From Nitrospira sp. CG24B (GTDB taxonomy: Bacteria > Nitrospirota > Nitrospiria > Nitrospirales > Nitrospiraceae): 64,000 nucleotides of DNA. Of this stretch, positions 7,571 to 17,300 are shown piece by piece. Position 1 is the first letter of the stretch; every line of letters begins with the position of its first letter. Location: positions 42,721 through 106,720 of the forward strand of contig NEWS02000015.1 in the NCBI GenBank assembly GCA_002869845.2. The letters are read 5' to 3'. The position numbers and the translations under genes were made by a program. Under the pieces are notes generated by a model. The model had not been told where the DNA came from. It saw only the letters and a list, made by a program, of their open reading frames with translations, and did not search any database.

Positions 7571-8231
7571 AGGATCGGCTTATGGGTTGTGGTCGTTAGT
7601 GATCATCAACTCGGTGGTGTTTATCCTCTTCGCGTTCAGCTTCACGCGGCCGCGGACGACACGCGATTGGCGATCCTTGGGTGCCTTCTCGGCGTTTATC
7701 GTGGCTCTGTTTGCGGAGATGTACGGATTCCCCTTGACCATCTATCTGTTCTCCGGATGGCTGGAAAGCCGATATCCCGGAGCAAATCTATGGTCCCACG
7801 AAACCGGGCATCTCTGGCATACCCTGCTGGGCATGAAAAGCCATGCGCATAGTGATCCCTTGCACATTCTCAGTGGGCTGCTGATCTTCGGAGGGTTCTT
7901 TCTACTGGCGGCCTCGTGGGAAGTCTTGTATCGGGCGCAACGGACTCAGACATTGGCCACGACCGGTCCGTATGCCCGGATCAGACATCCGCAGTATGTG
8001 GCCTTCATCGTGATCATGCTGGGTTTTCTCCTCCAATGGCCAACCATTCCGACATTGTTCATGTTCCCCGTACTCGTGGCAATGTATGTCCGTCTCGCGC
8101 ACAAAGAGGAGAGACAGGTCCGTGCGGAATTCGGCGAGTCCTATGATCGTTATGCGGCGGCGACGCCTGCCTTCTTCCCACGATGGAAGAGGCAGAGTCG
8201 AGAACAGCTTGACGGGCGTCTGGACCGTTGA
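7563..8231 (+). CDS. Isoprenylcysteine carboxyl methyltransferase-like membrane enzyme
   Basis: 222 residues with about five membrane segments. The ICMT/phospholipid-methyltransferase signature is in the C-terminal half: T-G-P-Y-A-R-I-R-H-P-Q-Y-V, then E-E-R-Q...F-G-E-S-Y-D-R-Y, which bind S-adenosylmethionine in this superfamily. In bacteria such proteins methylate unknown membrane substrates and often sit in metal-resistance clusters beside DUF2933. ATG 7563 overlaps the upstream stop; an upstream in-frame start at 7491 would lie deep in the DUF2933 gene and is rejected. A ten-codon copy of its 5' end survives at 6314. Confidence 0.85.
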   Translation: MDEGSAYGLWSLVIINSVVFILFAFSFTRPRTTRDWRSLGAFSAFIVALFAEMYGFPLTIYLFSGWLESRYPGANLWSHETGHLWHTLLGMKSHAHSDPLHILSGLLIFGGFFLLAASWEVLYRAQRTQTLATTGPYARIRHPQYVAFIVIMLGFLLQWPTIPTLFMFPVLVAMYVRLAHKEERQVRAEFGESYDRYAAATPAFFPRWKRQSREQLDGRLDR

Positions 8232-8299
8232 GGGGTTGATCGTCAGAACCAGCCGCTTGAGGACCTGATGAAGTAGAGGACGCAGGAGAGTCACAGAGC

Positions 8300-10645
8300 A
8301 TGGTGATCTGGCATCTCACATCAGACACGCTGCGGTTTCCGTTTCACGTCAGTGCGGGGCAGCACGTCAACCTCCAGTTCGGCACTTGGCCGATCGAGGA
8401 GGGCCAGCAAGCCTGGATCGACGTTCGGATTGTACATTCGGACGGAGCCGAGGAGAGCAGGCGTGTCGAAGGGACGTGGAACGTCAACCGCGACGCCAAC
8501 AGCTATTGGTTTGTCAACGTCGGGCCGTTCACGGATGGAGATCAAGTGGAATACCGGCTGCACGGGAGTTCGCCGTCCGGGGCTTGTGAGATTGGCCCCT
8601 TCACCTTTCAGGTCGGGCCCAAGATTCATCTCGCGATCCTGTGGCATCAGCACCAGCCATTGTACAAAGACCTGCAAGCCAAACGACCACAGGGATCGTA
8701 TCGGTTCCCCTGGGTGCGGCTGCATGCCATTCGTGATTATTACGCGATGGCGGCCATGCTGGAGCAGCATCCCGAGGTGCATCTGACGATCAATCTCACA
8801 CCGGTCCTCCTCTGGCAATTAGAGGATTATGCCGAGCGAGGGGCGACCGACCGAGCGCTGGATCTGACGCGTATCCCTGCCCGCCGCCTCACGATGGCTG
8901 ATCGCGAAGAACTGCTCAGCACGTTCTTTGAAGCGAACTGGCATACACAGATCTTTCCATGGCCTCGCTATCGGGAACTCTTCGAACAACGCCGGAAGGG
9001 AGATGCGTTCACGATCCAGGATCTGACCGATCTCCAGATGTGGTTCAACTTGGCCTGGTTCGGTCCGGAATTTCAGGAGGGCGAGGTGGAGCTGCCGGAC
9101 GGCGGGACTGTCTCCCTGCATCGCCTCATCAAAAAAGGTGCCGGCTACACGGCTCGTGAGATTGAGGCCATGGTTGACGAACAGCTAAAGATCCTACGCA
9201 ATGTCGCCGCGATCCATCAACAGCTCCAAGAGCGAGGCCAGATCGAGGTTTCCACCACCCCGTTCTACCATCCCATCCTTCCGCTGTTGGTTGATTCCGA
9301 TCGTGCCACCATTGATCGTCCTGGTTCGGTGCACCCCACACGATTTCATTATCCAGAAGACGCAGGGGCGCAACTCCACCGTGCCATGCAGTACTACGAG
9401 GAGCGCTTCAGGCATCCGCCAGCTGGGATGTGGCCCGCAGAGGGCGCCGTTGGGCAGTCGGTGGTCTCGCTGTTTGCCGAGGCTGGCATGCACTGGATTG
9501 CCACGGATCGTGGCGTGCTGGCGCGCTCTGGCCAGTATGGCTACGACGTCCAGGACCCGAATGTCCTATGCCGAGCGTATCGGGCTGAAGATGAGCTGGG
9601 CCGTGGTGTCGCCGTCTTCTTCCGTGACCCGGTTCTCTCCGATAACATCGGCTTTCACTACCAGCAGTATCCTGATCCGGTCGAGGCCGCAGCGGCCTTT
9701 GTGCGCCATCTCAAGGATCGATTTGCCTGGCAGGTGAACGACCCTTCCAATCGCATCGTCTCTGTCATTCTCGACGGCGAGAACGCCTGGGGAGCATACA
9801 GGCGGCAGGCGCGTCCGTTCCTTCATGCGCTGTACACGGCGCTCGCTGGTGATACGGAGATCCGGACGGTCACGTTTCGAGAGTATCTCGAGGGCAATCC
9901 CACGCGGCAGGTGCCGACTCACCCGATTTCGGCATTGCCGAAAGTCTATGACCTAGCTGAGGCGAGTTGGATCGACGAGAACGGCTCGGCGCCGGGGAAC
10001 GACTTAGGCACATGGATCGGAGAGGCCGAGGAAAATCAAGGGTGGGACCGCCTTCGCGAAACCCGGGAATGGCTCGATTCCATCAAGACCATGCTGGAGC
10101 GTCATCCCAAAGCGTTCGAAGCGTTGTATGCCGCGGAAGGAAGTGATTGGTTTTGGTGGTTTGGTGAAGATCAATCCTCCGATTCGGATGCGGAGTTCGA
10201 CGAGCTCTTTCGAAACCATCTGAAGGCGGTCTACGGGGCACTGCGTCGTAAACCTCCACTGGCGCTCGGTGATGCCATCGTGCCCCATGCTCTCGTGTCG
10301 ACGTTCGCCAAACCGATCCGATCAGTTCGTTTTGGTGATCGCCTCAGCATCAGAACGAACTGCCCCGGTGAGCTGACCTGGAAGACCGATCAGAACGAAC
10401 AGTGGACGACTCGCGAGCTGATCGCAGCCGGCGGCGTAATGGCCGCCGTGTACCGATTCAGTCTGACGCTTGGCCCGTTCGCTTCGCCGGTTCGATGGAT
10501 CGAGTTCCAATTCCGGTGCCTCCATCCAGGCTGCTGCGGAACTGATCCTTGTTGTCGAACAGGCCTGCAGCGCGTCGCAGTGATCGGCAGTCTAGCTAAA
10601 GACAGACAACGCACACCACGTCGTGGAGGGAGAGAAGGCATGTAG
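8300..10645 (+). CDS. Glycoside hydrolase family 57 enzyme
   Basis: 781 residues. Residues ~1-105 form a beta-rich domain, probably carbohydrate-binding. The GH57 catalytic region follows, with W-H-Q-H-Q-P at 115-120 (conserved region 1), W-P-A-E with the likely nucleophile Glu381, and L-D-G-E-N-A-W with the likely acid Asp492. The end is Cys-rich (C-L-H-P-G-C-C...P-C-C), a tail seen in some family members. GH57 enzymes include amylases, 4-alpha-glucanotransferases and branching enzymes; which one is not decided here. Together with the phosphorylase at 4122 it fits cytosolic storage-glucan turnover, as no signal peptide is present. Ribosome site CAGGAGAG precedes ATG 8300. Confidence 0.88.
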   Translation: MVIWHLTSDTLRFPFHVSAGQHVNLQFGTWPIEEGQQAWIDVRIVHSDGAEESRRVEGTWNVNRDANSYWFVNVGPFTDGDQVEYRLHGSSPSGACEIGPFTFQVGPKIHLAILWHQHQPLYKDLQAKRPQGSYRFPWVRLHAIRDYYAMAAMLEQHPEVHLTINLTPVLLWQLEDYAERGATDRALDLTRIPARRLTMADREELLSTFFEANWHTQIFPWPRYRELFEQRRKGDAFTIQDLTDLQMWFNLAWFGPEFQEGEVELPDGGTVSLHRLIKKGAGYTAREIEAMVDEQLKILRNVAAIHQQLQERGQIEVSTTPFYHPILPLLVDSDRATIDRPGSVHPTRFHYPEDAGAQLHRAMQYYEERFRHPPAGMWPAEGAVGQSVVSLFAEAGMHWIATDRGVLARSGQYGYDVQDPNVLCRAYRAEDELGRGVAVFFRDPVLSDNIGFHYQQYPDPVEAAAAFVRHLKDRFAWQVNDPSNRIVSVILDGENAWGAYRRQARPFLHALYTALAGDTEIRTVTFREYLEGNPTRQVPTHPISALPKVYDLAEASWIDENGSAPGNDLGTWIGEAEENQGWDRLRETREWLDSIKTMLERHPKAFEALYAAEGSDWFWWFGEDQSSDSDAEFDELFRNHLKAVYGALRRKPPLALGDAIVPHALVSTFAKPIRSVRFGDRLSIRTNCPGELTWKTDQNEQWTTRELIAAGGVMAAVYRFSLTLGPFASPVRWIEFQFRCLHPGCCGTDPCCRTGLQRVAVIGSLAKDRQRTPRRGGREGM

Positions 10646-10702
10646 CATGGCGTTCCTCGACCGGTGGCGTATTTCTAGAACAAAGGTGGAAGGAGAAAAA
10701 CC

Positions 10703-10820
10703 ATGATATCGAAGCAAGAGATGGATCGAGTCTGTGGCATGTGGGTCGACAAGGAGACGGCTCCATTTCGACTACGATCCGGAATCCTACAGGAAAGGCT
10801 TTGAAGGTCGAAAGACCTGA
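10703..10820 (+). pseudogene. Small YHS-domain protein, frameshifted
   Basis: ATG 10703, after AAGGAGAAAAACC, starts a short YHS-like reading: D-R-V-C-G-M-W-V-D-K-E-T-A-P-F. At about 10764-10766 the frame shifts; the continuing similarity (F-D-Y-D-P-E-S-Y-R-K-G-F-E) lies in the other frame and stops at 10820, overlapping the ATG of the next gene in a TGATG coupling. The neat overlap argues that the shifted frame is the ancestral one. The second half of the domain, with its usual Cys pair, looks deleted. Confidence 0.6.
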
Positions 10821-11522
10821 TGCCGATGACGCTGCAAACTCTCTCACTCCCGCTGAAGGTCTTGGTCACCCTGTTTCTGCTGACCATGGGACTTGGTTAC
10901 CTCTTCGCCCTCGCCTACCTCTATTTGATTGATGTGGAGCCGCACACCAAACACGGAATGGGACTCGTCGCTGCTGTCATTATGAAATATTACGGTCAAC
11001 GGGAGACGACCAGGTTGGAAGCGGCCCTTGGAGGCCCCATGGGAGAGTATGTCACTGATTCGCAGAGAACACAGATCGTCCAGTGGATACGACAGGGCGC
11101 GAGAGAAGCAGGGTTCGCAAGGGTTCAACCCATCCTCACTCAGACCTGCGCGGGATGTCACAGCGCAGCCGCCGGGACGGGGTTGCCGTTGTTAACTTCC
11201 TACACGGAAGTTGCTCGCTATACAGCGGTAGACCTCGGCCAGTCTATCAAATCATTGGTGCGAGTCTCTCATATTCATCTATTCGGCATAAGTTTCATCT
11301 TCATGTTCACGAGTTTCATCTTCGTTTGCAGTGGGATTCCTGTCTCCGTTCGGACCTTTCTGGTGGCGGTCCCCTTCCTCGCCATCTGGCTGGACATGGG
11401 TCCTGGTGGTTCACCAAGCATGACCCAATTTTTGCCTCCATCGTAATCGGTGGGGGGCGTTGATGGGACTCTCCCTGGCGTTACAAATTGGAATTTCTCT
11501 TTATGAGATATGGCTCGCTTGA
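10820..11522 (+). pseudogene. Membrane-anchored cytochrome c-type protein with two frameshifts
   Basis: The intact first part (to ~11397) has an N-terminal membrane helix (~12-36), a heme-binding C-A-G-C-H at residues 110-114, and further membrane helices from ~155. Two single-base shifts at G-runs follow: 11398-11400 (one G short) and 11452-11457 (one G too many). Correcting both gives G-S-W-W-F-T-K-H-D-P-I-F-A, then G-A-L-M-G-L-S-L-A-L-Q-I-G-I and a stop at 11522, a natural last pair of membrane helices. As written the frame stops at 11446. The protein is probably an electron-transfer subunit of the inner membrane, next to the soluble cytochrome at 11557. Confidence 0.7.
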
Positions 11523-11556
11523 TGTACCGGTCATTTAAGCATGAAGGAACTAGCCA

Positions 11557-12015
11557 TTGAAGATCGACGATCATCACTCGACAGCTAGGAGTCACGGTGT
11601 TCTGCTCAAGATAATCGTTTTCATGGGATTCCTGGCCGGTTTGGCACGAGCCCTCGCCCTGGGAGCTGAGGGGGCGATCCCCCCGGAGTTTGCGGGGAAA
11701 ATTATGCCGGCTGAAATGCGTGACGATTCGAAAGCGCATGTGGCAGGGAAGGACATTTACGAAGGGAAGGTCAATCCGGCGGTCAATTGCGCTCGGTGTC
11801 ATGGGAACGATGGCAAGCCAACTCGACTGGGCAAAGGCGCCCCCGATCTTTCCAATCCGGCTGAAGTGGGTCAACATTCGGATGCCCGCTGGTTCTGGCG
11901 TATCTCGGAAAAGATAACGGGGGCCACGATGCCGTCGTATAAGGACAAACTGACCGAAGAGCAGCGTTGGCAAGTGCTCGCGTATCTGCGGACCTTGGCA
12001 CCATCCGGCAAGTAG
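11557..12015 (+). CDS. Mono-heme c-type cytochrome
   Basis: 152 residues. A hydrophobic segment at about 15-35 is an export signal or anchor. The heme attachment site is C-A-R-C-H at 78-82, followed by N-D-G-K-P-T, and the probable sixth ligand is Met125 in A-T-M-P-S-Y, then E-E-Q-R-W-Q-V-L-A-Y-L-R-T-L. This is the pattern of class I cytochromes acting in the periplasm as electron carriers. The start appears to be TTG 11557 behind GAAGGAAC; no ATG fits. It lies between the broken membrane cytochrome and the heme-motif protein at 12036, which may form one electron-transfer unit. Confidence 0.85.
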   Translation: MKIDDHHSTARSHGVLLKIIVFMGFLAGLARALALGAEGAIPPEFAGKIMPAEMRDDSKAHVAGKDIYEGKVNPAVNCARCHGNDGKPTRLGKGAPDLSNPAEVGQHSDARWFWRISEKITGATMPSYKDKLTEEQRWQVLAYLRTLAPSGK

Positions 12016-12035
12016 ACCGCCGGAAGGGGGACGCT

Positions 12036-13247
12036 ATGAAGAAATCGTTCATCCCCATGACCGCCGTGCTGATGCTCATAGTATTGGTAACCCTGGTCCT
12101 CTTGTCCGCTCGTCGAGCCTCGGCCGTTCCATCATTTTCCCGGGAACATGGCCTCAAGTGTAGCGACTGCCATGCGGGATTCCCCCTGCTGAATGAGTTC
12201 GGGATGGAGTTCAAGCAACGGGGATTCCGGCTGCCGGACGAGGACGGTAAGTATCCCTGGGAGCTAAAGAGTCTGCCCGTCTCCGTGATCGGTATCATGC
12301 AGTACCTCAATGCGCACGAAGACGATCCCGTGACCAAAGCCCGGCTATCTTCCACCAGCAAGGTCGAAATCGAAGAAATCGAACTCATGGCTGCTGGAAC
12401 TGTAGCGCCGAAGGTCGGATTTCTGGCTGAGTTTGCCCAGGAAGTGGCCGAGGGGGGAACCTTTGGAAACGAACAGATTTGGATGCAGTTCAGCGACCTG
12501 ATACCGGCCAGTGTGCTTAACCTCCGGGCCGGGCGCATGCTGAACGAACAGTACTACCTCTCACAGAAACGGCGACTGACCTTCCAGCGGTACCTGGCGC
12601 CGGTGACATTCAATGTGACCGGCGTCGAACTCAACGGATTCTGGTCTGGACTTCGGTACGCAGCCGGAGTCGTCAACGATGAGCGCGAGGAAGGAATCAA
12701 CACGCCGACGGTTAACCTGGAGAAGAAATTTCAGGGTTTCTACGCCTGGGGAACCTACACTCGGTGGGACCACATCATTGGCATCCGGTACATCAACACG
12801 AAGGCGAATTCCGATCAGCCCTCGCCGATCATTGATGGCCGAACTAGGCAGCAATTGGATGCCACGCTGAATCTCCGCTTTGCTCGCGGCCAGATCTTGC
12901 TCGGCTATTTTCATAACTGGGACATCGGAGGCGTGAATGGACAGGATCGGAGGAATTATCTGGTGGAGGGCATCCTCGAAGCGCTCCCCGAGAAACTGTT
13001 CCTGGATGCCCGCTACGAGATACAAGATACGGGGCTGGCCCCCGGTAGTCCCAACAATCCGATGAGGGCTAACGGCACTCTCGTCACCGCGCATGCCTCC
13101 TATTATGTCACCGAAAACATACGAGCCGTGGCGGAATTTACCAAAGTGAGGGGCGAAGGGCTGGACATACAGCGGATCGGCGAATCGAATGCCGTCGCGG
13201 CCGGTAGTCAGGAACGCTACCTGGTGGGGATCCATTTTGGGTTTTAG
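12036..13247 (+). CDS. Exported heme-motif protein, possibly an outer-membrane barrel
   Basis: 403 residues with a signal peptide (~1-30, ending R-A-S-A-V) and a C-S-D-C-H heme-binding motif at 42-46 near the mature N-terminus. The rest is rich in alternating polar and aromatic strands and ends in V-G-I-H-F-G-F; a terminal Phe is typical of outer-membrane beta-barrels. A porin-cytochrome arrangement is therefore possible, but this is an inference. ATG 12036 is chosen over 11967 since AAGGGGGACGCT precedes it and the signal peptide starts there. It follows the cytochrome at 11557 by 20 bases, so they are likely co-transcribed. Confidence 0.7.
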   Translation: MKKSFIPMTAVLMLIVLVTLVLLSARRASAVPSFSREHGLKCSDCHAGFPLLNEFGMEFKQRGFRLPDEDGKYPWELKSLPVSVIGIMQYLNAHEDDPVTKARLSSTSKVEIEEIELMAAGTVAPKVGFLAEFAQEVAEGGTFGNEQIWMQFSDLIPASVLNLRAGRMLNEQYYLSQKRRLTFQRYLAPVTFNVTGVELNGFWSGLRYAAGVVNDEREEGINTPTVNLEKKFQGFYAWGTYTRWDHIIGIRYINTKANSDQPSPIIDGRTRQQLDATLNLRFARGQILLGYFHNWDIGGVNGQDRRNYLVEGILEALPEKLFLDARYEIQDTGLAPGSPNNPMRANGTLVTAHASYYVTENIRAVAEFTKVRGEGLDIQRIGESNAVAAGSQERYLVGIHFGF

Positions 13248-13301
13248 TGCGAGAGAGCGATGTATTGCGCAGAGTACGCCGACCAAAACGGCGAGAGGTG
13301 T

Positions 13302-14135
13302 CTAGAAACGTTTGAGAATCTCTCGACGCTTCTCTAGGTATTCGTCGTCGGTAATCAGGCCCTGTTCGTGCCATATCTTTAAGTGATGGAGCTTCTCTTC
13401 GGCTAGTGAACCTGGAATATCCGGTTGCGCCTGAGTCGGAGAAGAAGCTCGGCTAGGCTCAGTGAGCCATGCTTTGTAATCGAGAGAAAGAGTTTGGACA
13501 GAGTCCTTGATGAGAGTCCTTGAGAGATCGCCCCTGGCCAAGGTTGTCTGGTGAGGTCCTGGCACGAAATGAAACTCCATTTCTCCGATCGGCTGAAGAG
13601 GAGCCTCCTCGGAGGTTTCACGCTTTCGTGACGTAGTGGTTGGTCTGCGGGCATTCGCGAGTAAGACGATGAGCTGATCGCCGTGGATGAGCATACCGCC
13701 TGTCGTGACGAGGGGAATGCCATCCTCACGGGTTCGCCGTAGGACAAAGACCGCCGTTTCATCCCCTCGGGCTTTGAGCAATGCGGCCAGAAGATGAGGG
13801 GCAAGGAGTTGAGCATCGTCATTGGGAAAAGCCGGTTCCGGTTGCGGTACTCTTCTCAGAACCCAGTAGCTGATGAAGCTTGTCTCCCGCTGGATCTTAA
13901 TGGATCGCAGGAGGCTAATAAGATCCGTGGCGGTCAACTCGGCAACGAGCTGATCGGATCCTCCGGCAACCTCCTTCAGAGGTGGAGGACTGTCCAATCG
14001 CACAAGGAGGATGGGGTCTTCGTACACGGTCCGGGAAACGATGGGTGAGTTCACACATCCAGTGAGGAAGAAGATGGCGGCAACGCCAGAGGCGCCGCAC
14101 CTGCTCCACGTAAAGGGACTAAGCCGGAGTGTCAT
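13302..14135 (-). CDS. Lipoprotein with C-terminal SHOCT domain
   Basis: 277 residues. The signal ends F-L-T-G-C, placing the lipid-bearing Cys at 27. The middle is a mixed alpha/beta region with no family recognised (Y-W-V-L-R-R-V-P and A-V-F-V-L-R-R-T repeats of strand-like sequence). The last ~28 residues are a SHOCT domain (L-K-I-W-H-E-Q-G-L-I-T-D-D-E-Y), a short two-helix motif often fused to exported or membrane proteins. The gene runs opposite to its neighbours: convergent with the heme protein at 12036 and divergent from the P-type ATPase, with about 220 bases between for both promoters. Confidence 0.75.
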   Translation of the reverse strand: MTLRLSPFTWSRCGASGVAAIFFLTGCVNSPIVSRTVYEDPILLVRLDSPPPLKEVAGGSDQLVAELTATDLISLLRSIKIQRETSFISYWVLRRVPQPEPAFPNDDAQLLAPHLLAALLKARGDETAVFVLRRTREDGIPLVTTGGMLIHGDQLIVLLANARRPTTTSRKRETSEEAPLQPIGEMEFHFVPGPHQTTLARGDLSRTLIKDSVQTLSLDYKAWLTEPSRASSPTQAQPDIPGSLAEEKLHHLKIWHEQGLITDDEYLEKRREILKRF

Positions 14136-14354
14136 TACAGGTGATTATAGGTGAGGGCGTGCTACAGGAACAAGATTGTGCGCCAGTCAGGTTCCACTTT
14201 CGGTGCTGGATCGTAGAGGCTGCCGTTTCCGCAGCGTAACCAAGCCGGTTGATATTTGATGGGAGGCACGAGATATGGTGAGTCAGGGTCTCAAGTTGGA
14301 GATGCTGAGAACTTCCACGAACGAGTGGGGCCAGCCTACCTCTCAGGAGGCGAC

Positions 14355-17090
14355 ATGAAGCTCAACGGCTGGCACACGCTCACGTTCGAATCGCTGGAAC
14401 ATGAACTAGGCTCCGACATCGATGATGGATTGACTGAACGTGAGGCAGAGCATCGTCTTACGACGGTGGGACCGAATGAATTGCCCGAAGCTCCTCCACC
14501 CTCTCCGCTCAAAATCCTCCTCGCGCAATTCTCGAGTCTGATCGTCTGGGTCCTCATCGGCGCGGCGCTTGTATCTGGCTTGCTGCAAGAATGGATCGAC
14601 GCGGCCGCGATCGTGGCGATTGTGGTCTTAAATGCCATCTTAGGGTTCGTCCAGGAGTTCCGCGCCGAACGGTCCTTGGCAGCGCTCCGCAAACTGTCGG
14701 TCGCAACGGCGCGAGTCATTCGAGAGGGAGTCGCCCAGTCGATTCCGGCCCGCCAACTGGTTCCCGGCGATCTCATCCAAGTGGAAGCCGGAGATCGGAT
14801 CCCGGCAGACAGTCGGTTGATCTATGCGACGAGTCTCCAGACACAAGAAGCTTCCCTGACCGGGGAGTCCACACCGGTCAGCAAGTCCGCCGAGCTCATT
14901 TCTCAGACCGAGGTGCCCTTGGGAGACCGCCGCAACATGCTCTTTATGAGCACCGTCGCGGTCTCTGGGAAAGGCCGGGCGTTGGTAACGGCCACCGGAC
15001 TTCAGACCGAGCTGGGAAAGATCGCGGCGATGATTCATCGCGAGGCGCAGTCGGAGCAAGAGGAAACGCCACTCCAGCGCCGGCTCGAACAGCTCGGACA
15101 CACATTACTGTGGCTCACGCTGGTGATTGTAGGAGTGGTGTTCCTCCTGGGCATGCTCCGCGGCGTGCCGCTGATCATGATGTTTCTCACATCGGTGAGT
15201 TTAGCCGTTGCGGCCATCCCAGAGGGTTTGCCCGCGGTGGTCACCATCACACTGGCCCTCGGTGTCACTCGCATGGTGCAGCGCCATGCCTTAATCCGGC
15301 GGCTGCCGGCAGTGGAGACCTTGGGCTCAACAACCGTGATCTGCTCGGACAAGACGGGCACACTCACCAAGAACGAGATGACCGTGACTCGATTGTACCT
15401 CGGCGGTGAGGTCTTCATTGTTTCAGGCGAAGGCTATGCGCCGGTTGGTGAGATCCGTGTGAATGGAGGACAGACTAACAGAACTCCACATCCGGGACTC
15501 ACAGCCTTGCTGCGGGCTGGCGTGTTGTGTAACGGAGCCGAACTGCGTCTAGAAGCCTTCGCCTGGCAGGTGCTGGGCGACCCGACAGAGGGTGCCCTAC
15601 TTGTCGTGGCGGCGAAGACCGGACTCTCAAAAGCCGATCTGGATCGTGATAATCCGATGCTTGGTGAGGTGCCGTTTGATTCGGAACGCAAAAAGATGAC
15701 TATGGTCCGCCGCGCCGCCACCGGTCCGGTCACCTATGTGAAAGGCGCACCCGATGTGCTGCTGCGCGATTGCACTGCCTGGATGACCCGTGACGGGCAG
15801 ATCACAGCGCTGACGGAGGAGATCCGTCAACAAATCCTCTCCACCAATCGGCAATTTGCTTCGCAAGCCCTACGGGTCCTCGGCATGGCCATGCGACCAT
15901 TAGACATCTTGCCGGACGCGTATACCGCGACCAGTTTGGAGCACGACTTAACTTTTTTAGGGTTGGTCGGCATGAAAGATCCGATCCGACCTGAAGCCAA
16001 GGCGGCCGTGGAAACCTGTCGGGCCGCCGGCATTCGGACGGTCATGATTACTGGGGATCATAAGGACACAGCAGTCGCCATTGCGCAGGACTTGGGGATT
16101 TTCGAAACCGGTGCGCAAGCGATCTCCGGTGCAGAGCTGGACCAGCTGTCGGATGTTGAGCTGGAGAAGCGAGTCGCCGGCACCGCAGTCTACGCCCGGG
16201 TGTCGGCTGAGCACAAGCTCCGGGTCGTGCGCGCGTGGAAGAGACGAGGGGCGGTGGTCGCCATGACCGGCGACGGGGTCAATGACGCGCCGGCGCTGAA
16301 AGCGGCCGATATCGGTGTGGCCATGGGCATTACCGGGACGGACGTCACGAAAGAAGCCTCGGACATGGTCGTCACTGACGATAACTTCGCGTCGATTGCG
16401 GCAGCAGTAGAAGAGGGACGCGCCGTCTTCGACAATATCCGAAAGGCGGTCTTCTATCTCCTCTCCTGTAATATCAGCGAGATTCTCCTCATGCTGCTCG
16501 CCACGCTGTTTGCCCTTCCGCTGCCGTTGTTGCCGGTGCAGATCCTCTGGATCAATCTGGTGACAGATGGGCTCCCTGCATTGGCCCTCGCCGTTGATCC
16601 CAAGGATCCCGACCTGATGAGACGGCCACCCCGACCACCGGCGGAACGATTTCTAACGAAAGAGCGGTTTATCATGTTGTTCGCTCAGGGCTCATTTTTG
16701 GCACTGATTTCGCTCGGGGCGTTTGTGTACTGTTTGTACGGCATGGACTTGAGTCTGGAACGGGCCCGCACGCTGACCTTCACGATTCTCGTCGCGGCCC
16801 AGCTCTTCCACGCCTTCAATAATCGCAACGACCGCCGGTCCATCTTCGAGATCGGGCTGCTCACGAACAAGCCGCTCCTTGGGGCCGTTGGGCTTTCGGC
16901 GGCGCTGCAAGCCGTCATTGTGCTCACTCCGCCGATCCATCCGATTTTTGACGTCGTGCCCCTTGACACGGAGCATTGGCTTCTCGCTCTGGGCATCGGG
17001 ATCTTGCCGCTGGTGGCGATGGAGATCTGGAAAGCTGGATTGGCGAAAAGGCGCCTCTCTTCGTCGGCACCTGATCCCAAGAGCTTGTAG
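14355..17090 (+). CDS. Ca2+-type (P2) cation-transporting P-type ATPase
   Basis: 911 residues with the P2 layout: N-terminal cation ATPase domain, actuator loop T-G-E-S (169-172), membrane helix 4 with P-E-G-L-P (289-293), phosphorylation site C-S-D-K-T-G-T with Asp332, hinge T-G-D-G-V-N-D (638-644), and helix 6 N-L-V-T-D-G-L-P-A. P-E-G-L-P with N...T-D in helix 6 matches calcium pumps more than the C-P-C heavy-metal pumps. It uses ATP to move a cation, probably Ca2+, out of the cytosol. ATG 14355 has the ribosome site CAGGAGGCGAC; the in-frame ATG 14256 is 33 codons upstream and lacks one. Ends with a polar tail. No frameshift. Confidence 0.9.
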   Translation: MKLNGWHTLTFESLEHELGSDIDDGLTEREAEHRLTTVGPNELPEAPPPSPLKILLAQFSSLIVWVLIGAALVSGLLQEWIDAAAIVAIVVLNAILGFVQEFRAERSLAALRKLSVATARVIREGVAQSIPARQLVPGDLIQVEAGDRIPADSRLIYATSLQTQEASLTGESTPVSKSAELISQTEVPLGDRRNMLFMSTVAVSGKGRALVTATGLQTELGKIAAMIHREAQSEQEETPLQRRLEQLGHTLLWLTLVIVGVVFLLGMLRGVPLIMMFLTSVSLAVAAIPEGLPAVVTITLALGVTRMVQRHALIRRLPAVETLGSTTVICSDKTGTLTKNEMTVTRLYLGGEVFIVSGEGYAPVGEIRVNGGQTNRTPHPGLTALLRAGVLCNGAELRLEAFAWQVLGDPTEGALLVVAAKTGLSKADLDRDNPMLGEVPFDSERKKMTMVRRAATGPVTYVKGAPDVLLRDCTAWMTRDGQITALTEEIRQQILSTNRQFASQALRVLGMAMRPLDILPDAYTATSLEHDLTFLGLVGMKDPIRPEAKAAVETCRAAGIRTVMITGDHKDTAVAIAQDLGIFETGAQAISGAELDQLSDVELEKRVAGTAVYARVSAEHKLRVVRAWKRRGAVVAMTGDGVNDAPALKAADIGVAMGITGTDVTKEASDMVVTDDNFASIAAAVEEGRAVFDNIRKAVFYLLSCNISEILLMLLATLFALPLPLLPVQILWINLVTDGLPALALAVDPKDPDLMRRPPRPPAERFLTKERFIMLFAQGSFLALISLGAFVYCLYGMDLSLERARTLTFTILVAAQLFHAFNNRNDRRSIFEIGLLTNKPLLGAVGLSAALQAVIVLTPPIHPIFDVVPLDTEHWLLALGIGILPLVAMEIWKAGLAKRRLSSSAPDPKSL

Positions 17091-17261
17091 TGTTGCTCGG
17101 CAATCGCCCGCTACGACAGCGGCTGAACAGGCTGCCATTCATCGCGATTACCGGGATAGTGGCGACCTGGCTTGGATCCCCGCCCTGCCGACGCGCCAGA
17201 GTTGGCCGTTGCCCCGAAGCTGCGGTCGAACGACAGGTCGGCAGATGTCCTATTTTGGGAC

Positions 17262-17290
17262 TTGACAGGTATCTTTGCATTGAGAGATAA
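17262..17290 (+). promoter_or_regulatory. Probable sigma-70 promoter for gene at 17301
   Basis: TTGACA at 17262-17267, 17-base spacer, AGATAA at 17285-17290. Transcription would begin around 17297, giving almost no leader to ATG 17301 but a usable leader to the in-frame ATG 17325, which has GATGAGG before it. The -10 is only fair. Confidence 0.45.
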
Positions 17291-17300
17291 GTGTCACGTT

